A DNA stretch of 64,000 bases from Bin87 sp965219925 (GTDB lineage Bacteria; Chloroflexota; Dehalococcoidia; Lucifugimonadales; UBA3495): the NCBI GenBank assembly GCA_965219925.1, contig OZ244795.1, positions 868,001-932,000 on the forward strand. The letters run 5' to 3'. The notes beneath the pieces were generated by a model, which worked only from the letters and a program-made list of their open reading frames with translations, was not told the origin of the DNA and ran no database searches. Position 1 is the stretch's first letter. Each line of letters starts with the position of its first letter. This document shows, piece by piece, positions 26,419 to 35,201 of this stretch. Made by a program: the position numbers and the translations under genes.

Positions 26419-27850
26419 GTAACTGTTCAGAGTTGGGGGGAAGCGAGGAGTTGTCGGCAGGTGGTGAGGGGGTTGAGGCCCTGTGCTCTCCAGGAGCCGA
26501 AGATTGAAGCCAGCGTCATCTTGGTTTCGGTGCCCTGCTGCGAGCGGGTTCCTCCGCTGATCTTGCGACTGATCACCAGCGGCCGCAGGCTGCGCTCGGC
26601 GGCGTTGTTATCCGGTGGCACTTCCGGTTGGCCCATGAAGACGAAGAGTTCCTTGACGTGCTTCTCGATGCGTCGGCACAACCTGGCCTGAACCGCCGAC
26701 GGGTCATCCAGGTAGGGACGGCAGAGGGCCAGCAGGCGCCTTTCCAAAGCCAGTTGGGTGGTGCGTCGCTGTTGCTCCGACGGATGGGTAAAGGCCGCGG
26801 CCTGGCGGTAGAGTTGGTGGACCGCGTCAGCCCACTGTGTCAGCCGATGGTCCTGTGGGTAGAGTGTACGCAAGTCGTGGATGTCCCGCAGGAGGTGGGC
26901 CCAGCAGCGTTGCTTGGGGCCGTCGTAGTGGTGATAGGCGGCGTAGAAGTCGCTGACCAGCACACCAGCAAACTCCTCCCCCAGGACTTCGTCCACCACG
27001 GCCTTGCCCCGACCTCGCCGCAGGAAGTACCGCAGGGTGGGCGTGCTAAAGGTCCACACGTAGCCGTTGTGTCCGTCCTCCCGCCAGCCGGTCTCATCGG
27101 CGTGGACCACCGGACTGCCTCGGACCCGCTCCACTATGGTTTCCATCACCCCCTGGGCTTTGCGGGCCACCCGTTGCGTGGCAGCCACGATGGCCCCCAC
27201 GCTGAGATGCAGTCCATGCACGGTGTCCAGGTACCACTGGATGGTGCGCCAGGGCAGCCTGGCCTCCTCGCGCAACGCGGCAATCCGGCTGACCAGGTTC
27301 ACTCCCAACCGCTGCCGGTCCAGCACCACGCCGTCGAGTTGCGCGGTGGGCGTACAACGCCGTTGGCACTGCGGGCAGGTGCGGGCGAGGTAAGCGTGCT
27401 CAGTTACCTCCACCGGAACCTGGGGCAAGTCGATGACTTCCCGTGTCCGCTGGGTCCAACCGCCGGACAACTGGGTTCCACAGTCGGGACACTGTTCCAC
27501 CACATGCTCCACTCGCTGGGTAGGCGTCGTGCGGGTCCGGGCAAAGCCGTGGGGTCGAGGCTGGCGTGGCTTCTTGGGTCGATCCGGCTTCTGCTCGGAT
27601 TTGGACTTCAGACCGGGCATCCTTCCCGAAACCCTGGATTTGGCCCGCCCTTCCAACTGGGCAATCCGTTTCTCCAGGTTCTCGATGATGGCCTGCTGCC
27701 GAACGATGATCCCAATCAGAACATCCCGGTCGGCGGTGGTGAGGTCGATTTCATGCTCCATGACCCCAACTTGACATAAACAGCCCAAAGGTCGCCAGCC
27801 ATCGACAAACAACTTTTCAGCAATTCACCTCACCAACTCTGAACTGTTAC
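26419..27850 (-). mobile_element. IS66-type insertion sequence, copy A (1432 bp)
   Basis: Bounded by 18-bp ends GTAACTGTTCAGAGTTGG and, inverted, GTAACAGTTCAGAGTTGG (one mismatch). It encodes a single full-length transposase (TnpC-like) and no TnpA/TnpB. Flanking 8-mers are GAGGCGGC on the left and GCTATTGG on the right, which do not match each other but match, reverse-complemented, the flanks of copy B at 44391-45824. Confidence 0.92.
26427..27761 (-). CDS. IS66 family transposase, intact
   Basis: 444 residues from ATG 27761; a GTG-type start further upstream at 27812 is possible. Domain order: N-terminal leucine-zipper-like helix (IIVRQQAIIENLEKRIAQLE), basic linker, zinc-binding CPDCGTQL with CPQC, then the DDE core with VVHADETGWREDG and VSDFYAAYHHYDG, and C-terminal PDNNAAERSLRPLVISRKIS, typical of IS66. 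It is almost identical to the copy at 44480-45816 but lacks that copy's 2-bp insertion, so it could supply active transposase to both. Confidence 0.93.
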   Translation of the reverse strand: MEHEIDLTTADRDVLIGIIVRQQAIIENLEKRIAQLEGRAKSRVSGRMPGLKSKSEQKPDRPKKPRQPRPHGFARTRTTPTQRVEHVVEQCPDCGTQLSGGWTQRTREVIDLPQVPVEVTEHAYLARTCPQCQRRCTPTAQLDGVVLDRQRLGVNLVSRIAALREEARLPWRTIQWYLDTVHGLHLSVGAIVAATQRVARKAQGVMETIVERVRGSPVVHADETGWREDGHNGYVWTFSTPTLRYFLRRGRGKAVVDEVLGEEFAGVLVSDFYAAYHHYDGPKQRCWAHLLRDIHDLRTLYPQDHRLTQWADAVHQLYRQAAAFTHPSEQQRRTTQLALERRLLALCRPYLDDPSAVQARLCRRIEKHVKELFVFMGQPEVPPDNNAAERSLRPLVISRKISGGTRSQQGTETKMTLASIFGSWRAQGLNPLTTCRQLLASPQL

Positions 27851-27992
27851 GCTATTGGGATTCCCACGCTGCATTCGGAATGACTGGGCGGCTACCGCCG
27901 GTCGGGCCATTGTATAACCGCGCCAGCAGGCCGTTATAAGGAGCCTTTACGAGAGTATGTCCCACGATATACCATCACCCTATGGGTGAATA

Positions 27993-28291
27993 ATGGAAGT
28001 CACTTTCCGAACCAATCAACTGCAACGGTGCTACGAAGAGTCGAACAGAGCAATCCAACGATGGGGCCGGATGTGGGACGGCAATACATCGTCCGCATCA
28101 ATCGACTCTACGCGGTCAGCAATTTTCAAGAGGTTTACAAAATCCAGTCAATGCGTCTGCACCCTCTAAGGTCGTCAGGGAGAGGCGAGCTGTCCATCCG
28201 TTTAACTGGACGGTGGCGCCTCATAGTGACGAAGGGCGACACGGAGGAAAGCGTGATTATAGAGGAGGTAAGTGACCATTATGACGACTAA
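27993..28291 (+). pseudogene. higB: HigB-like toxin, frameshifted
   Basis: ATG 27993 begins MEVTFRTNQLQRCYEESNRA then IQRWG, and the frame is lost at a run of four G (28063-28066). One extra G would join it to PDVGRQYIVRINRLY and the RelE/HigB core KIQSMRLHPLRSSGRGELSI then RLTGRWRLIV, ending at 28291 and overlapping the antitoxin. HigB is a ribosome-dependent mRNA endonuclease. As sequenced, the toxin would be prematurely terminated. Confidence 0.8.
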
Positions 28292-28592
28292 AAACCCGCG
28301 TGTGTTTTCCGACTTGCCGATACCTCCTGGCGAAACTCTGGCGGAGGAGATCGAAGCCCGCGGCATGACCCAAAAGGAACTGGCAGCAAGGCTCGGCCGG
28401 CCGGCCCAAGTAGTGAACGAGATTATTAAAGGCAAGAAAGCCATCACTCCGGATACCGCAATCGGCCTGGAGAAGGTGCTTGGCATCGAGGCGCAGTTCT
28501 GGACCAACCTCCAGGCTGACTATCAGTTGGCCCTGGCGCGGGAACGGGAGCGGAAAGCGCTCGCAGCCGACCCGCCGACGGCAGCCGGGTAA
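28281..28592 (+). CDS. higA: HigA-like XRE antitoxin
   Basis: 103 residues from ATG 28281; a GTG at 28272 is an alternative closer to the AGGAGG at 28263. It has IPPGETLAEEIEARGMTQKE then LAARLGRPAQVVNEIIKGK, the HigA/VapI helix-turn-helix, and a C-terminal helix (FWTNLQADYQLALAR). It overlaps the toxin 3' end, the usual HigBA order with toxin first. It appears intact while the toxin is broken. Confidence 0.88.
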   Translation: MTTKNPRVFSDLPIPPGETLAEEIEARGMTQKELAARLGRPAQVVNEIIKGKKAITPDTAIGLEKVLGIEAQFWTNLQADYQLALARERERKALAADPPTAAG

Positions 28593-28777
28593 AGTACGGC
28601 TACGGGTTCGCCCGTTTCAACATCGACGGCGACGAACGCCCCTGCCCCGTCATCTTCGGCTCTGATGGCAACTATCTGCTGGGCGCATCCACCCTGGGGA
28701 TTTTTAACTTGGTAGTTGACCCGGCCGGGAAATGGCTGCTGCCGGCGGAGTGGCTGTCGCTGGGCTGGGGCGGGTGA
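28593..28777 (+). pseudogene. Remnant of a clan AA (retropepsin-like) aspartic protease
   Basis: An open stretch right after higA in another frame encodes DERPCPVIFGSDGNYLLGAS then TLGIFNLVVDPAGKWLLP. This resembles the C-terminal part of bacterial retroviral-type aspartic proteases, with ILLGAxTL-like and VDPxxxxLxP patterns. The catalytic DTG half is missing. It is probably a decayed gene tail. Confidence 0.45.
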
Positions 28778-28825
28778 GAGTTAGGGCGAGGTGTCGCTGG
28801 CGCTGTCCCACCAGCATCCGCAACG

Positions 28826-29455
28826 CTACCACCTTGCTGGCTTGGTTATCCGACCTTGCGCGTCGGCAACCATCGGCGGAAACTGGCTGTGCCGCAAATG
28901 GCTTTTCCGGAGCCGCTTGACGTAGGTCGCCGCGTCCTCCAAATCCCAGTGTGTATAGTTATTGTTATCAGGGTTGACCACCGTGACTTTAAGCCCCAAC
29001 TCGTCCCGCACGTATCGCATCGGGCTGGCCAGGTCGGAATCGTTGGACACGATGACGGCCTGCTGGTAAGCGTTGGTAAACCCGTCAACGAGGAGACGGG
29101 TCGCCAGGTTCACGTCCGTCCCCTTCTCCTCCGAGTCCATAATGCGGACATACTCCGGCAGCCCCGGTATGGGCTCCGCCAACCGGCGCGTCTTCATTCG
29201 TGGCCGAAACGTACCGTAGTGAATCTCAAACCCAGGCAACGTCTCTAACGCCCGCAAGTACGTCAATTGGCGCCAGGGTTGGCCGGGATTATCAGGCCGC
29301 TCGTTGAGCAAGGCAGTGAAGTAGCAGACACGGCAAATTTCGTCGTTTGGAAACAGCATTTCGGCCAACTTACGCAAGTCCAGCCACCGGAACGGAGTAT
29401 TCCTGAGCGCGCGGTAGTACAGGTTAAACCCGTCGATGTAAAAATTGGTAAGCAT
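28826..29455 (-). CDS. NYN domain PIN-like protein (DUF88/LabA-type)
   Basis: 209 residues. The NYN/PIN acidic motifs are present: FYIDGFNLYYRAL at the start, EKGTDVNLATRLLVDG centrally, and VIVSNDSDLASPMRYVRDEL, followed by NNNYTHWDLEDAATYV. NYN proteins are metal-dependent RNases of the PIN fold. Targets are unknown here. The gene stands alone, opposite in strand to higBA. A GC-rich hairpin (29474-29498) lies just upstream of its start. Confidence 0.88.
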   Translation of the reverse strand: MLTNFYIDGFNLYYRALRNTPFRWLDLRKLAEMLFPNDEICRVCYFTALLNERPDNPGQPWRQLTYLRALETLPGFEIHYGTFRPRMKTRRLAEPIPGLPEYVRIMDSEEKGTDVNLATRLLVDGFTNAYQQAVIVSNDSDLASPMRYVRDELGLKVTVVNPDNNNYTHWDLEDAATYVKRLRKSHLRHSQFPPMVADAQGRITKPARW

Positions 29456-29782
29456 CGATAGCCCTTAAAATGACAGAGGCCGCCATTGGGGCGGCCTCGA
29501 CCCTACCGTCGAATCGATAGGGGGGGTAAGTCGCATGGTATGTTACGCAACCCGGCTTGTCAACCGCGCAACGCCACTGTCCCTGACACGGAGCGACTGC
29601 AACTTGCGGTACGCAAAAATCCCGCCGGCAGCGGCAAGGTAGCGGCTCAGCGTAGCACTCCGTGGGCCGCGTGCTGTCAATGGTTGATTAGATGATATTC
29701 TGTTATAACAAGCGCCAAAACCCCTCTACATCAAATGGGGGGCTATTCCGAGGCGTCAAAGCGGCTCGTTCGGACACGGGAC
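29456..29782. other. Intergenic region
   Basis: About 330 bp. Only a stem-loop, GAGGCCGCCATTGGGGCGGC followed by CTC at 29475-29498, stands out. No gene, tRNA or repeat family recognised. Confidence 0.4.
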
Positions 29783-30491
29783 ATGGCCAAGAATACGCTC
29801 ACATTTGAACTCGGCGGGCGCGTCGAAATCGCCGACTTTGCCAATGGCATAGTAGCTTTCTGGCGTCACCTGGATCGTCGAAGATTTGCAGTCTGGAAGC
29901 GCTATCGCAACATTTCGGGGCGAGGCTCCCAACCCATTGGAAGTAGAACGAATTGTAGATAGCTACGAGAAAGTGGGCGTCGCGCTGGCGCAGCATGAAG
30001 ATTTGCCCCAGTTCGGCAGTCAGGTAACGCGCGCCGCCGACGCCATCAAGCACCTGACCAGGACCATGGAGTACGTGCGATTTGAAACACAGGATAGCGA
30101 TTACACGATTTATCGCAACGGCGACTACCCGGCTAAACCCACTCCAACGGTGTCCATCGGAGCAATTACGGGTAGGGTACAGACCTTGAGCAATCGGGGC
30201 GGCCTGCGCTTCAACCTTTACGACACCCTCCATGATAAAGCCGTAGCCTGCTACTTGGCGTCGGGGCAGGAAGAACTTATGCGGGAAGCCTGGGGGCAGC
30301 GGGCCAGAGTCAGCGGGCGAGTGTCTCGGGAAGCATCCACCGGTCGTCCGACCACCATTCGTAGCATTATGAACGTGGAAATTCTCGAAGACGTCCCGCC
30401 GGGTTCCTACCGGCTCGCCAGAGGAGCCGTTCCCAGGCGGCCGGGAGATATGCTGGCCGAAGATGCTATCCGCAGGTTGAGAGATGCCTGA
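29783..30491 (+). pseudogene. Hypothetical protein with apparent frameshift
   Basis: ATG 29783 begins MAKNTLTFELGGRVEIADFA then NGIVA. The frame then diverges, while the next frame gives SGVTWIVEDLQSGSAIATFR and runs to 30491 as a smooth protein. One extra T around 29849 would explain the break. The main part (residues ~40-235) includes ITGRVQTLSNRGGLRFNLYD, suggesting a beta-rich, OB-like region. It could be expressed from an internal start, for example at 29886. Family not recognised. Confidence 0.6.
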
Positions 30492-30992
30492 TAGTCGACA
30501 AATCACTTAGAGCCTATCCTAATAACCCGGCGGCTCAGAGAGCGATAAGGGCACAGGCGAAATGCAGAAAGGCTATGTAGTTGGTGGGAGACTTGTCCCA
30601 GCGGACTAAAATGCGCCGGAAGCGGTTCATCCAGCTGTGGGTGCGTTCCACCACCCAGCGCCGGGCTTTGAAGCCGGCCGCTTTCTTGATGGCCTGAGCC
30701 TCTTCCCCACGGCTGCGGATGTGGGCGGTGAAACCGAACTCGTCCACGATGCGGCGCACCTCATCAAAGTCGTAGCCCTTGTCCAGGCACAGACCCTGGG
30801 GATGCTCCGGGCTGGGCGGGGCGTGGCACGGGGAGGTGTCCACCGTGGCCCGCACCAGTTTCATATCGTGGCGGTTGGCCCCGTCCACCGCCAGCCCCAC
30901 CGGGATGCCTTGGGCTTCTGTCAACAGACTGCGTTTGACGCCGCTCTTACCCCGGTCCGTGGGGTTGGGACCGGTTTTCCCCCCGCCCAAGG

Positions 30993-32390
30993 CTGACAGG
31001 GGTATGTAACGGCTGAAATTGGTTGTGGAAGTAGCTTGGGAAGGCGCAGGGGAATCCGGCATCTTGGTTTTGACGGAACCGAACGCCGGAGGGGTCCCAT
31101 GCGCCTTCCCAGGGAATGCTATCAGATGCAGCAGATTATTGAAACGCATTTACCTCACCTCACTCAGCCACAGTTGACCGGCTTGGCCCCCGTATCGAGT
31201 ACGGGGCAGGCTCTGTGGGTATGCGGGGCTATCCTGGCCGGCAGCGCCTGCCAGAACGCCGTGGCCTCGGCCCTCTCGCCCTGGGGAAGCTGGAACAACT
31301 TGCGCCAGTATCTCAGGGAGTGGTTGTACGACGGCAGCGACCGGGCGCGTCCCTGCCGGACCGAGCTGGACGTAAGTTTGTGCTTCGCGCCGCTGCTCAG
31401 ATGGGTCCTGGCCTGGTGGCATTCCGGCCGGCTGGCCCTGGCCGTGGACCCCACGCTGAAGGGAGACCAAACCACTGCCATCGTCATCAGCGTGGTCTAC
31501 CGGGGATGCGCCATTCCCGTGGCCTGGCGCATCATGCGCGCCAACCGGCCCGGGGCCTGGATGGACCCGATAGTGGAACTGCTGCAAGCACTGGCCCCAG
31601 CGGTCCCCGATGAGATGACCGTGATCGTGCTGTGCGATCGGGGGTTGGCCAGTCCCAAGTTGTGGCAACAGATACGCGCTCAGAGCCTGCCCCGGCGAAG
31701 GCCGGGGGCTGGCATCCCTACATGAGGTATCCGAAAAACATCACCTTCTGCGCCCAGGGCGGCCGCCGGCTGCCCGCCCGCGCCTTCGTTTCCCGTCCCG
31801 ATACCGCGTGGGTCGGCAGCGGTACCGCCTTCGCCGACGCCAAACGCCGTTGCACTCTGCTGGCGGTCTGGTACGCCGAGCAGGAGGAGCCATGGATCAT
31901 CCTCACCGACCTTCCGCCGGAAGCAGTCGGGGTGAGTTGGTACGCGCTCCGCTTCTGGATCGAACTGGGCTTCAAGGCGGTCAAGAGCCTGGGCTGGAAA
32001 TGGGATAAGACCCGCCGGACCGACCCGGCGCGTGTCTCCCGGCATTGGCTCGTGTTGTCGGTGGCCACGCTGCTGACCCTGGCCTATGGCACCAGAGTGG
32101 AAGACGCCAATGACCGGAGAATTGCCCCAGCCAACCTGCGGACGCCGCCCAAAGCCGGCCCCGTACTGGATACGGGGGCGCTGGCTCCCACGCATCTCAA
32201 CCCCTGGCGTAGGCCGAGACGGACTGTCAGCGTAATCCGCCACGGCATTGACTGGCTCAGGCGGTTGCTGCTCCGAGGCCGGCTCTGGAGCCGCGTCTGG
32301 CTGCTGCCTGAACCCTGGCCCCAACCCAAGCCCAACCTGGAAATCACCCGCCATGCGCCTCCCTGAAAACACCTTACATACCCCTGTCAG
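30993..32390 (+). mobile_element. IS4-like insertion sequence nested in the IS5-type element
   Basis: 1398 bp with ends CTGACAGGGGTATGTAA at both sides in inverted orientation. It is flanked by an exact 11-bp target duplication CCCGCCCAAGG (30982-30992 and 32391-32401). It lies inside the outer transposase gene at the sequence encoding PLGGG. Confidence 0.88.
31099..32366 (+). pseudogene. IS4-like transposase carrying three small palindromic insertions
   Basis: The DDE-type transposase (LALAVDPTLKGDQTTAIVIS with the first Asp, VIVLCDRGLASPKLWQQIRA with the second, FWIELGFKAVKSLGWKWDKT near the Glu) is interrupted by short palindromes. APVSSTGQ is encoded by an in-frame 24-bp insert at ~31188-31211. 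A 23-bp frameshifting insert lies at ~31684-31706 between IRAQ and GWHPYMRYP. GPVLDTGA is encoded by an in-frame insert at ~32157-32180. The middle insert destroys the frame, so the protein is split into 31099-31725 and 31632-32366. Without the inserts the reading frame would be continuous. Confidence 0.8.
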
Positions 32391-32877
32391 CCCGCCCAAG
32401 GGGTATTTGGTCAGGGCGCCGTCCATGCTCACCCAACTCCAGTCCAAACCCTTCACTTGTCATAGCGTTCCAGCCCGGTCCGCCATAGCTCCAGAAACAC
32501 CCCAGCGGCGGCCCATTCCTGAAAGCGCAGGTGGGCGGTGGAGCCGGAGCAAATGCCGGTGGCATCCAAGGCTTTCCACTGGCAGCCGGTGCGCAGCACG
32601 TAGCAGATACCGTTGGCGCAGGTCCGGAACCCGGGGCCGGCCTCCGCCCAAGGGATGGGTATTCACCCGCTGGGGAAGGAGTGGAGCCAGTGCTTCCCAC
32701 AGCTCGTCGGATACCTGGAAGGAGCCAGTGGTGGGGTTGGTCGGAGTGGCTGGGCCAGCGCGGGGCGGTCGCGGCGGCTTGGGTTCTTTCGCTTTCGTCA
32801 TTCCCCAAGTTTAGCCGCTCCTCTGCCTCCTTCCCCATTCACTACTCAGCGGGTTTCACCCATTTTTAGGATAGGCT

Positions 32878-34368
32878 TTAAATGGGCGGCCTTTGCCGGT
32901 GCCAGTTGGTGGTTTGCTGGTAGGCGTGGGCGATGCGGAGCAGGGTGGGTTCGGACAGGTGCGGGCCGATGAGTTGCAAACCGACGGGCAGGGGTTTGTC
33001 GGAATCAGCGTCGTTGGCGAAACCGCAGGGGATGGACATGGCGGGCAGGCCGGCGATGTTGACCGGCAGGGTGTAGATGTCCACCAGGTACATGCGCACC
33101 GGATCGTCGGCGCGGTCTCCGATGGGGAAGGCCACGACCGGCGAGACGGGGGCGACCAGCGCATCCACATCAGCGAACACACGGTCGAAGTCCTGGCGGA
33201 TCAGGGTGCGAACCTGTTGAGCCTTGTGGTAGTAGGCGTCGTAGTAACCGGATGAAAGAGCGAACGCGCCGAGCATGATGCGCCGTTTGACCTCGGGGCC
33301 GAAGCCGTGCTGACGGGTGCGTTCCATCGCCTCCCACATGTTGCCGTCGCCGCGGTGAGAGTAGCCGTATTTCACGCCGTCGTAGCGGGCCAGGTTCGCG
33401 GAACACTCCGACGGAGCGATGATGTAATAGCAGGCGAGGGCGTATTGAGTGCTGGGCAGGGAAACCCGGCGAATCTCAGCGCCCATTGCGGTCAGCCGGT
33501 CGATGGCGGTCGTTACGGCGGCGCGGACGTTGGCGTCCATGCCGTCAGCAAAGTATTCATCGGGGACGCCGAGACGGAGGCCGGACACCTCGCCGGTGAG
33601 GGCGGCGGGATAATCGGGAACGGCGTCGGGCAGCGAGGTGGCGTCGCGGGGGTCGTGGCCGGCGATGGCCGGCAGAATGAGGGCGCAGTCGGCGGCGTCG
33701 CGAGCCAGGGGGCCGATTTGATCGAGAGAGGAGGCGTAGGCCACGAGACCGTACCGGCTGACGCGTCCGTAGGTGGGTTTGAGGCCCGTGATGCCGCAGA
33801 AGGACGCCGGTTGGCGGATGCTGCCGCCGGTGTCGGTGCCGAGGGCGAAAGCGGCCGCGCCGGCGGCCACCGCTGCGGCTGAGCCGCCGCTGCTTCCGCC
33901 CGGAACGCGGTCGGTGTCCCAGGGGTTGCGGGTGGGGAAGAAGGCGGAGTTTTCGGTTGACGACCCCATGCCGAATTCGTCCATGTTGCCCTTGCCCAGC
34001 AACACCGCGCCGTGTTCGCGCAGGCGGGCGACGGCGGTGGCGTCGTAAACGGGCACGAAGTCGGCCAGCATCTGTGAGGCGCAGGTGGTGGGGATCCCCG
34101 AGGTGCACAGCAGGTCTTTGATCTGCATGGGGATGCCGGTGAGGGGGTTGGCCAGTCTCTCGGAATGAGAACGGGCGGCGATGCGGTGGTCGGCGTCGGC
34201 GGCCTGCTGGCGGGCGGTATCCGCGGTTACTGTGATATAGGAGGACAGTTGATGATCCACCGCCGCCGTGCGGGCGAGGTAGGCCTCGGTGAGCTCGACG
34301 CTGCTGATCTCGCGTTGGGCCAGCAGCCGCGATGCCTCGGCCACGGAGAGCCGCCATAGTTCGGTCAT
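32878..34368 (-). CDS. gatA: Asp-tRNA(Asn)/Glu-tRNA(Gln) amidotransferase subunit A
   Basis: 496 residues from ATG 34368; the open frame continues upstream to 34743 but overlaps gatC and is rejected. Amidase signature: catalytic Lys in MQIKDLLCTSG, and cis-Ser/Ser in GGSSGGSAAAVAAGAA then GTDTGGSIRQPASFCG. GatA hydrolyses glutamine and channels ammonia to GatB. gatC lies 20 bp upstream on the same strand; gatB is not in the window. The stop codon TAA falls on the boundary of the IS5-type element, so the native last residues may have been altered. Confidence 0.95.
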   Translation of the reverse strand: MTELWRLSVAEASRLLAQREISSVELTEAYLARTAAVDHQLSSYITVTADTARQQAADADHRIAARSHSERLANPLTGIPMQIKDLLCTSGIPTTCASQMLADFVPVYDATAVARLREHGAVLLGKGNMDEFGMGSSTENSAFFPTRNPWDTDRVPGGSSGGSAAAVAAGAAAFALGTDTGGSIRQPASFCGITGLKPTYGRVSRYGLVAYASSLDQIGPLARDAADCALILPAIAGHDPRDATSLPDAVPDYPAALTGEVSGLRLGVPDEYFADGMDANVRAAVTTAIDRLTAMGAEIRRVSLPSTQYALACYYIIAPSECSANLARYDGVKYGYSHRGDGNMWEAMERTRQHGFGPEVKRRIMLGAFALSSGYYDAYYHKAQQVRTLIRQDFDRVFADVDALVAPVSPVVAFPIGDRADDPVRMYLVDIYTLPVNIAGLPAMSIPCGFANDADSDKPLPVGLQLIGPHLSEPTLLRIAHAYQQTTNWHRQRPPI

Positions 34369-34388
34369 GGAATCCGGCAACGGGTGGG

Positions 34389-34679
34389 TTACTCGTCCAG
34401 CACGGCGCGAACCTGGAAGAAATCGCCGCGCCGGCGGGGAGCGTTGCGGAGGGTGTCTTCGGCAGGCAGGCAGTCGTCGGTTTGGTCGTCGCGCATGACG
34501 TTGTCCAGGTTGGCGACGTGGGCGGTGGCTGGGATGCCGCCGGTGTCCAGGGATTGCAGCACGTCGAATTGCTCCAGAATCTGGGACAGCTGAGCCGTGA
34601 ATGCCTCGATCTCGGCCTCGGAGAGGGAGATACGAGCCAAGGCGGCGATGTGTTCTACCTGTGATCGGTCGATGGGCAT
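34389..34679 (-). CDS. gatC: Asp-tRNA(Asn)/Glu-tRNA(Gln) amidotransferase subunit C
   Basis: 96 residues, the normal GatC length. QVEHIAALARISLSEAEIEA, then FTAQLSQILEQFDVLQSLDT and GIPATAHVANLDNVMRDD are the family pattern: an N-terminal helical hairpin and a proline-rich linker wrapping GatA and GatB. It is followed by gatA 20 bp downstream. Together with tRNA-Gln(TTG) in the window it supports indirect Gln-tRNA synthesis. Confidence 0.95.
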   Translation of the reverse strand: MPIDRSQVEHIAALARISLSEAEIEAFTAQLSQILEQFDVLQSLDTGGIPATAHVANLDNVMRDDQTDDCLPAEDTLRNAPRRRGDFFQVRAVLDE

Positions 34680-34881
34680 GGTGGGTGACGCAGCGATTAG
34701 CGCGCCGACAGCTACGTTCAGTCGGCAAACTTTGGCATTTCACTCAAAATGGAAACGATGATGTATTCGGCAGCAGCGAGGCTTCCCCACTCCATCGTGC
34801 GATACAAGACGCGCAAGTAATTGATCTGTTGACGCCACATCTTTAATTGCTTGGACCGTCATTTGTTCGCGTTCCCGTAGG

Positions 34882-35046
34882 TCAATGTCCGCGCAAAGCG
34901 GTCGCCATGTATGAGATGCCGATCACCACTAGCAATGTCTTCAGTCCCCATTCTGCGTACCAGTACCAATTTTCGGGCACGTTTACGAGGATGGCGACCG
35001 CAACGAACAGCAGTCCTATCGATAGAGCAGCTGCTATCCTTCCCAT
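34882..35046 (-). CDS. Small two-helix membrane protein, 54 aa
   Basis: ATG 35046 to TGA 34882. Two hydrophobic segments (AAALSIGLLFVAVAILVNV and LKTLLVVIGISYMATAL) are joined by PENWYWYAEWG. There is no homology I can name. It lies between gatC and the ATPase cassette on the same strand. A short ORF, so expression is uncertain, but the regular hydrophobic pattern argues for a real gene. Confidence 0.5.
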   Translation of the reverse strand: MGRIAAALSIGLLFVAVAILVNVPENWYWYAEWGLKTLLVVIGISYMATALRGH

Positions 35047-35156
35047 GATTCAACGTCCTAATACCCCGGCTCGTCGATCTCACATTTTAACTTCTTTGCA
35101 TCAGCGGGTCAAAACGCCTTCGATCGCCTCCGTTGTTGCAACCTCGACAGTACTCT

Positions 35157-35188
35157 AGCTCATTTCGGAGCCGCCGGAGACGCTGATG
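35157..35188. repeat. 32-bp direct repeat, distal copy
   Basis: Identical over 32 bp to 37942-37973, beginning AGCTCATTTCGGAGCC. In the minus strand it encodes LSISVSGGSEMS plus a stop, a second copy of the SDR C-terminus, located directly after the ATPase stop codon. Confidence 0.85.
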
Positions 35189-35201
35189 GACAGGCCGTCG
35201 C

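Larger units (their letters stand above)
30535..32801 (-). pseudogene. IS5 family transposase, split by inner IS and frameshifted
   Basis: The N-terminal part at 32801-32402 has VSDELWEALAPLLPQ and, in a shifted frame, CANGICYVLRTGCQWKALDA and MDGALTKYPLGG. The C-terminal part at 30991-30535 resumes GGGKTGPNPTDRGKSGVKRS and ends with VERTHSWMNRFRRILVRWDK. Removing the inner element joins KYPLGG exactly to GKTGPNP. An independent frameshift near 32610 had already broken the gene or arose later. It is therefore inactive. Confidence 0.87.
30511..32877 (-). mobile_element. IS5-type insertion sequence, interrupted by another IS
   Basis: Ends share AGCCTATCCTAA (30511-30522 and, inverted, 32866-32877). 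Without the 1398-bp inner element and its duplicated target it would be about 958 bp, a normal IS5-group size. TTA next to both ends may be part of the target duplication. The right end touches the gatA stop codon. Confidence 0.8.

Noticed and set aside
29474..29498. GC-rich stem-loop resembling a terminator
   Set aside because: It lies upstream of the NYN gene and of the next plus-strand gene, and has no T run, so it does not terminate either.
34369..34743. N-terminal extension of GatA
   Set aside because: It overlaps gatC in another frame and has arginine-rich shadow composition.
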